Shown one piece after another: positions 44,754-55,580 of a DNA stretch of 64,000 nt; within the stretch, counting starts at the first letter, position 1, and every line of letters starts with the position of its first letter. The DNA lies in contig CM060924.1 in the NCBI GenBank assembly GCA_030737875.1, forward strand, positions 152,328,197-152,392,196. Reading direction: 5' to 3'. The notes below the pieces were generated by a model. It searched no databases. It was given only the letters and a program-made list of their open reading frames with translations, and had not been told where the DNA came from. The translations under genes were made by a program, and so were the position numbers. Source of the DNA: Allium sativum (lineage: Eukaryota > Streptophyta > Magnoliopsida > Asparagales > Amaryllidaceae).

Positions 44754-47676
44754 GCACGAGCCAGTATAAGGAGAGGGATAATGCTAGACATTACCCCTGT
44801 TCTAATATCGTGCTGTTATAATGCCGAAATTTTCTGAAATAAAATGTATACAATAAAAATATCATTTTTATGGTATAAATGAACTACGTAAAATAGTCAA
44901 GTGTTGAAATAAATATTTTATCATTAGAAATATAATTTTTAACATATATATGAACGGCATAAAATTCTCCTGAAATGAAAATAAATATTCATTTACAAAT
45001 CGGACGATTTGTATATGTACACCCATTTTATTAACATTGATTGGGACGATAAATTTTACACTATATGGTAATTGACTATGTCTGATTCCAATTCAAAAAT
45101 GACGAATATTTTATAATAACGAATATTTTAAAATAATATTCAGTAAAGGATTAAAATGTGAATTTGATGTTCGATTTTGGATAAACACAAAAAATTTGAA
45201 ATGTGTGAAGCCGTATTGATTAGGTATGCACTATTTTGACGCGAACGATATTTATATCGATTTTATTCATTTTTATAATGAATATCGAAAAAAGGAAATT
45301 ATTTCAAAATATGATATTTTGAAAATATTATCATTTAAAGATTATAATGATATGGAATATTTCGTTTTGATTTAAAATTGAAATGGAAGTGGGAATCGTT
45401 TTTAAAACGAATTTATAAAATACGTTTTGGACGAAATATATATTATATATATTAATGGCTTGAAAAGAACGTGTCGCGCCGCCTTCAATCATTGACTTCG
45501 AATGGACATTACGGGAGATCCGACCGCCGAATTCTCCTAAACCTAGAAACGTTGGGTTCGTATCGAAAAGAGCCTTCCAATGAATATAAGGGATTTGGAA
45601 TCTAACAGTTGGATTTGGATTTATGTCCAAATAAAATTTGGAAAAGGTCGCTATGGATGCAGTTCGGTGGCCGTTATTGGAAACCGACTGTACAGGCCTT
45701 GATAAAATATTAAAAATATCAATAATTTGTGTAAAATCATAATAACTGATTTGGAAATAATTTGGATGAAAAATTTCACGTTTGTAAAGATAAAAATATA
45801 TTTTTATCAAATGAACTAGTTATTAACAAGAATGATAATCTAACATTTTTAAATAAATAAATTGGATTTGTGAACGGTTTTAATTTAACCAGAATTTTCC
45901 AATGTATGATTTGGAATGGATTTGAATAGAAATAATCTCAAGAATATTTCGATATTGGATTCCATGACTATACGAATATTATGGCGGAATTTGGAAGATA
46001 GATATATATCGTTATTCCCTATACGATATGTGTTGGTTTCGGAATTTGATATTTAATATAAACCGATATAATTTCCGTTTAGAGCCTTATATTTAATATC
46101 AAAGTGGATTTTGGGTTTGTCGTGAATGGTGTCTTCAATAACACTGTTCTTAAATCCCATGTGAAAAGAATAAATCTTTTAATTAAGATAAATATAGTTT
46201 CCAGTTATATTTAGTAATTAGAATAAAACGGAATTTGAATTGAGTTTATTGTGAACTGTGTCTTTAACGACATTTGTTCTTTAACCCAATTAACAGTGAA
46301 ATGTGATTTGGAATCTATAAATCTTTTTATTAAGATTTAATGGAAATTTTCCAAAGTAAAGTTTTCCTATTTAATTGAATAAATTGGAATTGAATGGAAT
46401 TCGATTTAGTAATAACCGAAGTGAGCTTTTGTTGAGGAAGGCTGTTAATATATATGGAATTTGAAAAGGCTTTGTCATTATTTCATTTATATTATTAGTC
46501 GAATACGTAAATTGATATTGATTATCTATTGATTTGTTTTCCGTGAAGATTCCATGGTTAATGGAATGTGATTTTGGGTTTATCGTGAACTGTGTTTTAA
46601 ATGACATTGGTTCTTTAACCCAGTTAAAGACAGGGTTACATGTCTAACCTTGTATTTAAAACTGTTTTGTTGATCTCTGCTAAATATATATCTGTTTGGT
46701 GGCAGAGAATTTATTCTCTTGCTTAACACCCTACTCTGAGACGTATGAGCTTAGTGGTTATATAACGGCAGAAATCAATGGTATGGTGTAGATTTTCAAA
46801 GTGTCATGTGTGATTTCCCAAAGTTAAATAATCATTAAATAATAATTATTGGAAGATTAAAACTAAGTGAAGTTTTAATGAATCTTTAATTAGATTGAAA
46901 GGTGAATGTGATAATTTAAATTATTAAATTCGGGAAATGATCGAGAATGGAGTATCACCAGTTTTACTCCAGGCGATAGCTAAATCTGTAATTTGATTTG
47001 AACGTGAAATGGTAATTAATTTTACCGATAACACTGTGGTGTTAGATATGGAGTATTACAAGTTTTCTCCATGGAATGAATAGGTTTGGATTGGGAAATA
47101 AAACAAATGATTACTTCGATAAGGTTCGCTAATGCCGACTAGTTTGGAAAACCTTAATTTGGTTTAAATTATGAAAAGAATATTTGAATTAAAGAATATT
47201 CTAGATTGGAATGAGGCGTATGTTGTGTTGTTATAGCACTTGATTATAAGATACGTGGATTATTCGGAAAGGTCGGGTTTATACCCATTCTGAATAATTG
47301 ATTCGACGATAGGTAGACGATGAAGACGGTGATTGAAGACCGAAGATCTTCACATCGTTTGGATGATTACTGATGTCTTGATTGGGCTGTACACCCTGGA
47401 CAGAGTAATAAGTGGTGATCGTCCAGACGTTCTTGGAGATTGACGTGATATTCGAGGACCTCTCTCTGTATTGGACATATGGGACGACGAATACCCGGTT
47501 TCGTTCAGACCCAGAGCGAACTTGTAAATGGATGTGTGTCTAACATTGGATTTCACTCTATGTTGATTGATTTCTATTAAATATATATCTGTTTGGTGGC
47601 GGAGAATTTGTTCTCTTGCTTAACGCTCTTCTCTGAGACGCATGAGCTTAGAGGTTAAATATTGATGGATATCAGT
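44754..47676 (+). repeat. LTR G, R/U5 segment
   Basis: The continuation of G after H, collinear with the reverse complement of much of H. It carries the conserved motif GGTGGCAGAGAATTTATTCT (46691) and again GGTGGCGGAGAATTTGTTCT (47591). H has only one copy, and the upstream G copy (about 46640-46808) splits sequence that is continuous in H, so it is an insertion by internal duplication. G breaks off at 47676, where E was inserted. Confidence 0.75.
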
Positions 47677-48662
47677 TATAACACCCCGAATTTTTAACGA
47701 CACTAAAAGAGGATAAATTAAATAATAATTTAATAATATTCAAAATTAAGGAAAATGGAATGCGCCATTGCGTCCGTCTTGAAATTCTGGTCAAGATAAA
47801 TATTTGGTTTGCATAAAACAGACACTGTATGGAGAAGTTATGAGAGTTTTAAGTTTGTATACGCACAGAAAGAATATATATATACATACATATATATATA
47901 TATATATTCATCACGTTTGAGTCAGAGATGAGTCAGCACCTTATCCAGAATAGTTCAAATTCGAAAAATGAAAAGTGGCGGCAAATTTCCCACTCGAGGG
48001 GGTCGACCCCCCTAGAGGGTGTCGATACCGGGGTCGTCCCCCCTTATGGGGTGTCGACACCCCTAGGGCTGAGGTGGCAGCCGGTTTCAGAGGGTTCTGT
48101 AGCTATATATATGTGTCCAATTCTACTATTTATTCATTGGAAATCATGGGAGCCAAATGCTGCCGGTGTGCGAACTGAGGCGGATCCATTTTCTTCAAAC
48201 AACTATCAGTTTTACAAATCAAATTCTAAGATTCAAGCATAGATTCAACACCAACTTCTTTTCTATCATCTTGACAATCCAAACACAGTGAGTTGGTTAT
48301 TTTTAGGTTTAAATAAATAAAATTAAATTGTGAAAGACTATGAATTGGATATGCTGTAATGTAAGAATCCATGCTATTGTTAAACCTTATACTATGTCAT
48401 AATAGATCTACTTTTTTATATCTAATTCAATTGTGGTTATTCTATTATGTCGCCTTGTGGATCTTGATTTGTAGCTATATTGTAGTTAATGTAAATCAGT
48501 TAATTTGGAAAGTTACAACATTGGTTAGATCTAATTCTTTTTGTAAATGGCCTTTCACCAGTCATATTGTGATCAACTTAAATATGTTGTAAATTGGACA
48601 TGTGAATCCATATTTAGATCTAAACATGCTACTATGTCATTCTAATGGTGTTAGATCTATTT
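47677..48662 (+). repeat. LTR E, U3 to R segment
   Basis: It begins TATAACACCCCG (TG changed to TA) after TCAGT (47672-47676) and aligns with the A LTR start (GCGCCATTGCGTYCGTCT near 47760). It has a GC palindrome island (47998-48063) and TATATATAT (48104-48112). It is split at 48662 by D, with target duplication TATTT on both sides. Frames at 47928-48242 fall on the island and are not credible genes. Confidence 0.8.
47998..48112 (+). promoter_or_regulatory. GTCGAC palindrome island and TATA box of E
   Basis: GGGGGTCGACCCCC (47998-48011) and GGGGTGTCGACACCCC (48048-48063) are perfect palindromes, about 40 bp upstream of TATATATAT (48104-48112). Order and spacing match A (1455-1648), although the flanking sequence differs. 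Confidence 0.58.
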
Positions 48663-49737
48663 TGTAGTGACCCGCATTTTTTTGCTGTTGAATAATTAAT
48701 CTATTTAATTATTAAATATCGATTTATCGATATCAAGAACGTGAATTAAATAATATTGAATATTTAATAAATAATTATAATATAATAATATATTATAATG
48801 TCGAAATAGTCGGAAATAGTGAAATTCACAATATCGTGTGAATTGAATAGCATACGAGATTTGGTGGAGTTTCGATTCGAAATATAATAACGATTATATT
48901 GAATCAACGACAGTTGAACGTATAGTTTATAATATATTTATAAACGAGCTCGAAATGACGCGGCAGTTCGCTAATTGGCAATTCGAACTTCAACTGAATG
49001 TACATGATTCGTTTTAAGCCGGATTTCTGTGAAACAAGAAACGTGTGGAGCTGGTGGAGTATATCCTTCTAGTGGAAGAGAGAGATCGGGGTTTCGTCAT
49101 GTAGATTTTGAGTTACATCCAAATCAAATTCTCAGAGATGCAGCGCCCTGACCATAACTATTTAATTATATTTAAATAAGGATTTAAATAGAAACCGAGC
49201 GTCGATATAACTCTGACGATGTAATATCGAGCTGTAAATATATACAGGAATATTCTGGAGCTGTATGGTATCCCACTGTGAATACAGACGATAATAATTA
49301 ATTTTAAATAATTAATTTAATTATATTTAAATATATTTTTATATTTAAATAGGCTGTTTAGAGCTTTAAAAATAGCCCCTTTTGCATACGAAGTCGGAAT
49401 TCGACGAAACCAGTTTTGTTGGATCCGCAATGTCGAATAGTTGTTAGGTTTCCAGTTTCGTGATTTTTAGAGTCAGTGTGTGACCGTAGAGATTTTTAGA
49501 GTGTAAAACAGTCAGTATTTCAACAGTTAAAAATATGCTGTGTGAGCATACGGAGTCGGAATTCGACGAAAACAGTTTCGTTGGGACCGTAATGTCGAGC
49601 TGAAGGTGCATGTCCAGTTTGGTGATTTTTGGGTATCGTGTGTGATCACACAGATTTTTAGAAGTCAGAAATGAATATAAAAGATTAAATAAACTATTAA
49701 AATATTTATATAAAAATATCTAAATATTTTTATGGGC

Positions 49738-49745
49738 TATAAATA
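49738..49745 (+). promoter_or_regulatory. TATA box, D 5' LTR
   Basis: TATAAATA about 1.08 kb into the LTR, repeated at 56654-56661 in the 3' LTR. A pyrimidine-rich stretch and AAACCTAATCCC (a weak telo-box relative) follow about 25 bp later. Confidence 0.62.
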
Positions 49746-51355
49746 CCCTCCCTTACCTTCCTTAAAACCTAATCCCTCAGATTTTTCTGCGCCGTCACTT
49801 TCTTGTTCTCCACAGAAGAACATCCTCACTTGTAAAACCAAAAACATTTCAAATAAAAAGAGATAAAGGGTAAATCATATATATATGAAATCACGACCAC
49901 TTGCTCTTCGTCTGGGTACCCGTTATGTAGGGTTCGACGATGCTGGTTTGACGCTCGTTTTTGGGTAGGCGAACTAGGGTTGGGTTTGGCGAAGGATCAG
50001 TGGCTCGATCGAAGGAATGGAAGTCGGTTTCGGCCTCAGGAGGAAATTCCGCAGGTACTGGTGGATATAGGGGGGGTTCGACGCTGAAAAGGTTCGGTGT
50101 TGTGTTGAGGCCGTCAGTTTTGGGTTGATGTCGGATTTTACTGGGGGAGGGGGGGCGCGAGCTGGAAGAAATGGGGATGGTGAGGTGCGGCATTCGAAGA
50201 GGAAGCGGTGGATGGGTTTGGTTCGGTGAACAGTGGTGGAAAGGAGGAGATAAGGGAGGAGGAAGGGATTGAAATGGCATTGAGGAGCAGATCGTGTTTT
50301 GCAAAGAGGAGGAAGGGTTGTTAACGGTTGGGCTTGGAGGGTGTTTGGGCCGGAAATATAAGGGGGTGAGGCCCATTCAAATTTAATTAGAGTTTTGTTT
50401 TAATTTAAAACAATGTATAAACTTCGAAATGTTGTAACTGTGTCATACGTTATCAGTTTCACAAACCGTAAGTTGCGTTGGGATCGTATGGACGAGCACT
50501 CCACGATGGAACTGACCGCGAGTCAATCGGAGCACGTTACAATTTATGGCAAAATAAATTGTCTGAATTAAGCGATGATTATCGTTATTAACAATGATCG
50601 TTCAATGTGAGTAAAAACTCACTAACTCTCCTCAATTTATATTTTTATATAAATTGTATTTTATTTCTGTATTTGACTGCTAGTTATGTACTGTTAATTT
50701 GGATTGTTAAGTTGTATTGTTAAATTGGACTGTAGATTGGACTGTTAAATAATTGATTGAAAACAGTATGGATATATATATATATCTACATATATATATA
50801 TATATATATATATCGTTATTAAACGGTGATTTTGTTATCAGTGTATTTCATTAGAAATGCAAGTGATGTTATATACGTTGTTTAACATCGGTGGATGCAG
50901 GGAAACAGGTTGGAGGAATCCGACTGGATTCCTCAACATTTATTTTACTATTATTTGTATATTGTGATGTATACTGTGATATATAATCTGTTGTTGATTG
51001 TATATGTTTGGATGATATTGATCATTGACAGTTGGTTGTTTAAAAACAATAGAAAACACTGAAAATGTAGAAAAGGGGATTTTCAATATTTATATTGAAA
51101 ATGAATCTATTTATAAAATCGAAGGATTTTATAAAAGGATATTTATTTAGAAATAAATAAATAAAATAAAGGAATATTTATTTAGATTAAATAAATAGAA
51201 TAAAGGATATTTAATTAGGGATTAAATAATTAGAGTTATAAAGGAAAATCTATTTAGGGAAAATAAATAGATTATACAAAAGGAAATCTATTTAGGAGAT
51301 AAATAGAAGTTAAAATAAATAGAAATAAAAGAAAAGTTAGTTAGTCGGATATAAA

Positions 51356-51780
51356 TATTCGAATCAAGTTAGTTAAGTGGTCAAACCAAGCTAGTCGAAC
51401 CAAACTAGTCAAGCTAGTCGAACCCAACCGAGTCGAAATGGTCGAGTCGAACCAATCGAGCCCAAATGGTCGAGTCGAACCAAATCGAGCCGAATTGTCG
51501 AGTCGAACCAATCGAGTCAAGATGGTCAAGTCAAACCAACCGAGTCGAGCTAGTCGAGTCGAACCAATCGAGTCAAGCTGGTCAAGTTAGTCGAACCTGG
51601 TCAGTACAACCAAGCTGGTCAAGTTAGTCGAACCTAGTTAATCGAATCGAATTGGGTTAAACCATAGAACTAATCGATTAGAGTTAAACCAATAGAGTTA
51701 GTCGAGCCTTGTTAATCGAATCGAATTGGTCGAACCAAGTAAGTCGAGTTAGTTGAGTCAAGTTAAGTTAGTCGAGTTAA
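51356..51780 (+). repeat. TCGA-rich degenerate array, D 5' LTR
   Basis: Irregular units of about 10-30 bp are built on GTCGAACCAA, TCGAGTC and AAGCTGGTCAAGTTAGTCGA. The minus-strand frame at 51341-51529, rich in TRLVRLD, is a by-product. The 3' LTR copy is about 370 bp longer. Confidence 0.75.
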
Positions 51781-52095
51781 AGTTATCGATGTTAGTTTCA
51801 TCGAAAGGAGTTATCGATGTTAGTTTTCATCGAAAGGAGTTATCGATGTTAGTTTTCATCGAAAGGAGTTATCGATGTTAGTTTCATCGAAAGGAGTTAT
51901 CGATGTTAGTTTCATCGAAAGAAGTTATCGACGTTAGTTTCATCGAAGGGAGTTATCGATTATGAGATATTTGAAAAGGAAGAGTTATCGAATATTAGTT
52001 ATTCAAAGAGAGATTATCGAATATCGTTTATTCAAGAAGGAGTTAATCGAATATAGGTTCTTCGAAGAAGAGTTAATCAAATAGAGATTTCTCGA
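51781..52095 (+). repeat. Hairpin repeat array, D 5' LTR
   Basis: Six units of 28-29 bp (AGTTATCGATGTTAGTTTCA then TCGAAAGG) each fold with arms TCGATG and CATCGA around TTAGTTT; the first is at 51786-51804. Degenerate units follow with arms TCGAAT and ATTCGA (51978-52095). The 3' LTR has seven units at 59041-59245 and three clean second-type units at 59276-59353. Confidence 0.82.
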
Positions 52096-53802
52096 AGAGA
52101 GTTAATCGGCAAATTCGATTATATCGAATTCGGGAAAGTACTTATACTTTCCAGTGTTTAAATAGAGTTTTATTTATTTATAAATAAATAAGTGTTAGGT
52201 TAATTATTCACTAATAAGAATAGAAGTTATAATTAAAGTTAGATAATTCGAAAATAGGGATTATAACATTATCGTTATAACCAATGTTTTAAATATAGAA
52301 GTGGACTAGTAAAATTGAATCCGAGAAAGGCGTAAAGAGGTTGTTAAATATTAAAAGATAAACATTGACCATTTCGAAGTTATAACGTTGTTCAGTTAAG
52401 GTCTGAGAGGTAATTATACCCCAACTTGAGTGACTTCCTTCTTAACTAAGAAATGGTAAGGTTTGATCGTAAAGGAGTTTTGGAAATGTTTTCCAAACGA
52501 GAATCAGAAATGTTTTCTGATAAAAGAAAATAAGAATTTAGAATATAGGGAAACAGGAGATAAGTAAATAAATGAACTAAAGAGATTAATGTTAAATGAT
52601 GTTTGTTCGATATAATTTCCATCTGGAAATAATATCATTGTTTGCACACTTGTTTTTCTTTGATGGTTAAATCACAGACTATCGAAGTTTTGACCATTTT
52701 AACGTTGTTAATATGGAGAGACCGGTTGGATTATTATCCATAGAACCACTCTGTATTGGCATAAGCGTCGCGAATCATATATGCCAAAGATAATTGAAAA
52801 CGGAGTAAAATGCAAGGGCTATCCTGTTTGCAGAATAGTGCCTTCAGTTTGTCCAGTCCCAGGACAACTTGTATGGACGAAGGTCTGACAGAGTATATCC
52901 AATGGATCGCGTAAGTTGATCTGTTCAAACGTATTCACGTTGGTGGCGGAGGAATTCGTTTCTCTTAGCTGTATACCCGTGTTATTTTTGGATAAGTCAA
53001 TTTGTGATTTGGCGGGTATGACGATGTGACATTCTAAGTGAATGAGGATGACTTGTATGAATGAATGTCTGACAGAGTATTTCCAGAAAGGTCACGTATA
53101 TTGATTTCTTCAACCGTACCAAGAGTGGAAGCGGAGAAGGAAACTTCTTTTAGCTGACACGTAATGTATGGTTGTAGACGTCAGTTAGTGATTTTCGATG
53201 GATCTGACAATGTGGCATTCGAAGTGAATCTGATGTGATGATAAAGCGTAGCTTCTAGCCTCATCATCCGGTAAATGACAGAAATCGGGCAGGCAGCATG
53301 GCTAAGTCGGTCGCACCGAAGTAGGGTGTATAATCACCTATCTAGAGAATATTCATTTGTTTCTTAAATCTATCAATGCTGTCCCATATATATACGGGAA
53401 TGTTTGCTGATCCCAACCGTTGGTGATGTACATTCGATACACTCAAGCGAAATGAGTGGTCGGTCATGTGTGGCTGAGTTACAAGATGTTCTTGTTGAAC
53501 TCCAGTGTATCGTTCCTAGAGTACACTGATCGGAAGGTGGTTCCATACCTTGTCATAGTTGGAAATCCAATCATCCAATACGTACTTGCGATTTTGATTG
53601 TATACTATATATGTAGTAACGTGAGATGCAAGCGTTTCTGCTAGATTGATATTTATTTGTACTTAGACATTATTATAATATCAGAGTGATATTGCTTTGA
53701 AAAGTTATTTGGATTCTCATAAGGGAAAACCCGTTCCGTTATGCGGCGTGGTCTTGTGAGATATCCTTTATTAAATCAAGTATTAAGTTGTTTTACTCAT
53801 AC

Positions 53803-53816
53803 CAGTCCCATGACTG
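53803..53816 (+). other. Conserved ACCAGTC hairpin, D 5' LTR
   Basis: CAGTC-CCAT-GACTG, followed by ACCCGGAG and later GGGTGCC and GGGCAGTC. The same order is in B (4208 onward) and inverted in H. It lies about 430 bp before the LTR end, near the spacing in A and B. Confidence 0.6.
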
Positions 53817-54153
53817 ACCCGGAGTTTATTTTGTTGTTTTCCCTAAACTCTTGGGTGCCTAAATTTGTACGGGCAGTCAAGTAGTCTGGATTTTACAGAT
53901 ACACTTGGAGAGCTTGGAGCAGGAGGCTTCAGAATTTCTATAGCTATTATTATTTCCGCTGTTGTTGTATGTGTTGTACTCTGATAAGTGTTATTGTATA
54001 CATATACTGATGTTATTTCAAAGATATGTTATGTTATATTTTATTCGTTCCGCTGTGAGATTCGTGGTTACTCTGATGAAGATGTTCTTCTTCTTCTTCT
54101 ATTCTATAAGTTCTATCTTATCTATTCTCACCTTCTAATTTCTTTCATTAATT

Positions 54154-54226
54154 ACCGGGATTTTTCGATGTTTTGGTTATCGACGTCGAGCTTACGTCGA
54201 TAACCAAAGCCGCTGAAAATCCGGGT
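54154..54226 (+). other. Terminal stem-loop, D 5' LTR
   Basis: Perfect 15-bp arms TTTGGTTATCGACGT (54172-54186) and ACGTCGATAACCAAA (54194-54208) enclose CGAGCTT. Imperfect outer arms CCGGGATTTTTCG and CTGAAAATCCGGG extend the structure to within about 7 nt of the LTR end. It is repeated at 61442-61514. Confidence 0.8.
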
Positions 54227-54233
54227 CACTACA

Positions 54234-55580
54234 GTTGGTATCAGAGCTTAGGTTAAGTTATTACCTTGGCTCTGTGGCGTGATTCAGTAGAGATGGGATT
54301 AGTAATATCCTAGACTGAGTTTGAGTGTATATATACGAGTGAACGTATTTGTTAGTTAATATAAAATGATTTTATATTGTGGAGTTTTATTGGTTGAGTT
54401 GTTTGTGAATTCTGGTTGATCAGTTTGATCCACTATATCGATAGGGTTACTAAACACTCGAATACGATGAACCGTCATGGTATGTTTTGAAAGAGGGTAA
54501 ATGGAATAATTTTACCCGAATATATTTGATATAGTATATTGGTTGTGTTGGTTGTTATTATAATCGAGTAAGATTATAAATTAAAGGGTTATGTAAATAA
54601 CCAACCAGGATTCATATAAGTGAAATACGTGAAATCAGATGAGTTAAATCTGAAATTTAAATCCGGATTTGGAATTAAAATGAGGAAATTTTAAGTTCCT
54701 AGAAGATTTTGAAAACGTTTTTCAAACTGAAGGTGATATAGTATTGAACTCACTTCGATAGCTGGAAAATAGATTCTGATGATGAATCGCGACATCATCA
54801 GTGTTCATTTTCGAGTTCTAAGTGACGGACTACTACCAAAGGTTTTATTTTTGAATTGTTTTGAGAAAACAAGTTGTTTAGAAATTCAAAGGTTTTGAAT
54901 TGGCATTGTAATTTGAAATTGATTTGAAATAGACCCAGGAAATTAAGTTTCGGAATTTAATTTTAACTTATGAAGTTAAATAGAATAAGATAGTAGAAAT
55001 AAATTGAAATTAACTTGAACTGAGTTAAATAGAATTGAATTGGATTAGAGAATAATCTGTTATGGAATTGAGTTGATGAGTTAAGAATTTGAAATTTGAT
55101 ATTCGGGTTCGAATGAAATTCGATTTGGTTTTGAGGATATGAACTGATTGGAATTTGATGGAAATAACACTGTTATATGCTGAGTTGATAGCATATGGAA
55201 GTGATAGAGTTGATATTCCCGACAAAAAGGTACCAGTTTATATTATATATGGATATGAGATTTATGAGCCGAATTGGCAAGCTGCTTGGCTGTTTGATTT
55301 TCTTTTGGGATAAAGAAGGCCCAGAGAGGCGAGTTGGAGTTTGAGATATTGACCAGTACAAAGGAGGTGCTGGCAAAAATTTTCGAAAAGTTAAGGTGTT
55401 AGAAAATCTTCAGAATTTTTGAAAATTTAGTTAGTCGGAATAAATTAATATTTTAGTCGATATTAATTGGTTCAGTTGAAACCGGAGATAAGAGGTAAAC
55501 AGATAAATTTTTACCCAGTAGATAGGGTCGTCCCCTAGCTTAGCAATTTCGAGGACGAAATTTTATTAAGGGGGGAAGAT
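54234..55580 (+). mobile_element. Element D internal domain, non-autonomous
   Basis: It is 1347 bp long with no intact retroviral-type domain. Just after the primer site is one leader hairpin, GGAT...ATCC (54293-54311), matching B's triple unit. Near 55325-55410 a broken frame with RRVGV and NFRKVKVL could be a decayed chromodomain-type tail; this is weak. The 3' end has TTTCGAGGACGAAAT and the purine tract AAGGGGGGAAGAT ending at 55580. The remaining AT-rich stretch holds no gene that I can see. Confidence 0.85.
54236..54247 (+). other. D primer-binding site (tRNA-iMet)
   Basis: TGGTATCAGAGC starts two bases after the 5' LTR end at 54233; it is the canonical plant form. Confidence 0.92.

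Larger units (their letters stand above)
48663..54233 (+). repeat. Element D 5' LTR (5571 bp)
   Basis: It starts TGTAGTGACCCGC and ends CGGGTCACTACA. The element is flanked by TATTT (48658-48662 and 61522-61526), a perfect target duplication. U3 has the duplicated motif (from 49380 and 49545) and TATAAATA at 49738-49745. A GC-rich leader with a 161-codon proline-rich minus-strand frame (49891-50376) follows. R/U5 holds a TCGA-rich array (51356-51780), hairpin units (51781-52095), two related blocks of about 110 bp (from 52871 and 53052), a conserved hairpin (53803-53816) and a terminal stem-loop. By eye it differs from the 3' LTR by about 1%, apart from indels. Confidence 0.93.

Noticed and set aside
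51341..51529. Leucine-rich-repeat-like minus-strand peptide in D
   Set aside because: RLVRLD repeats come from the TCGA-rich tandem DNA; unit length is irregular and frame is not kept (compare 58186-58485).
51781..51960. CRISPR array
   Set aside because: The 28-29-bp units are contiguous, without unique spacers, in a plant retrotransposon LTR.
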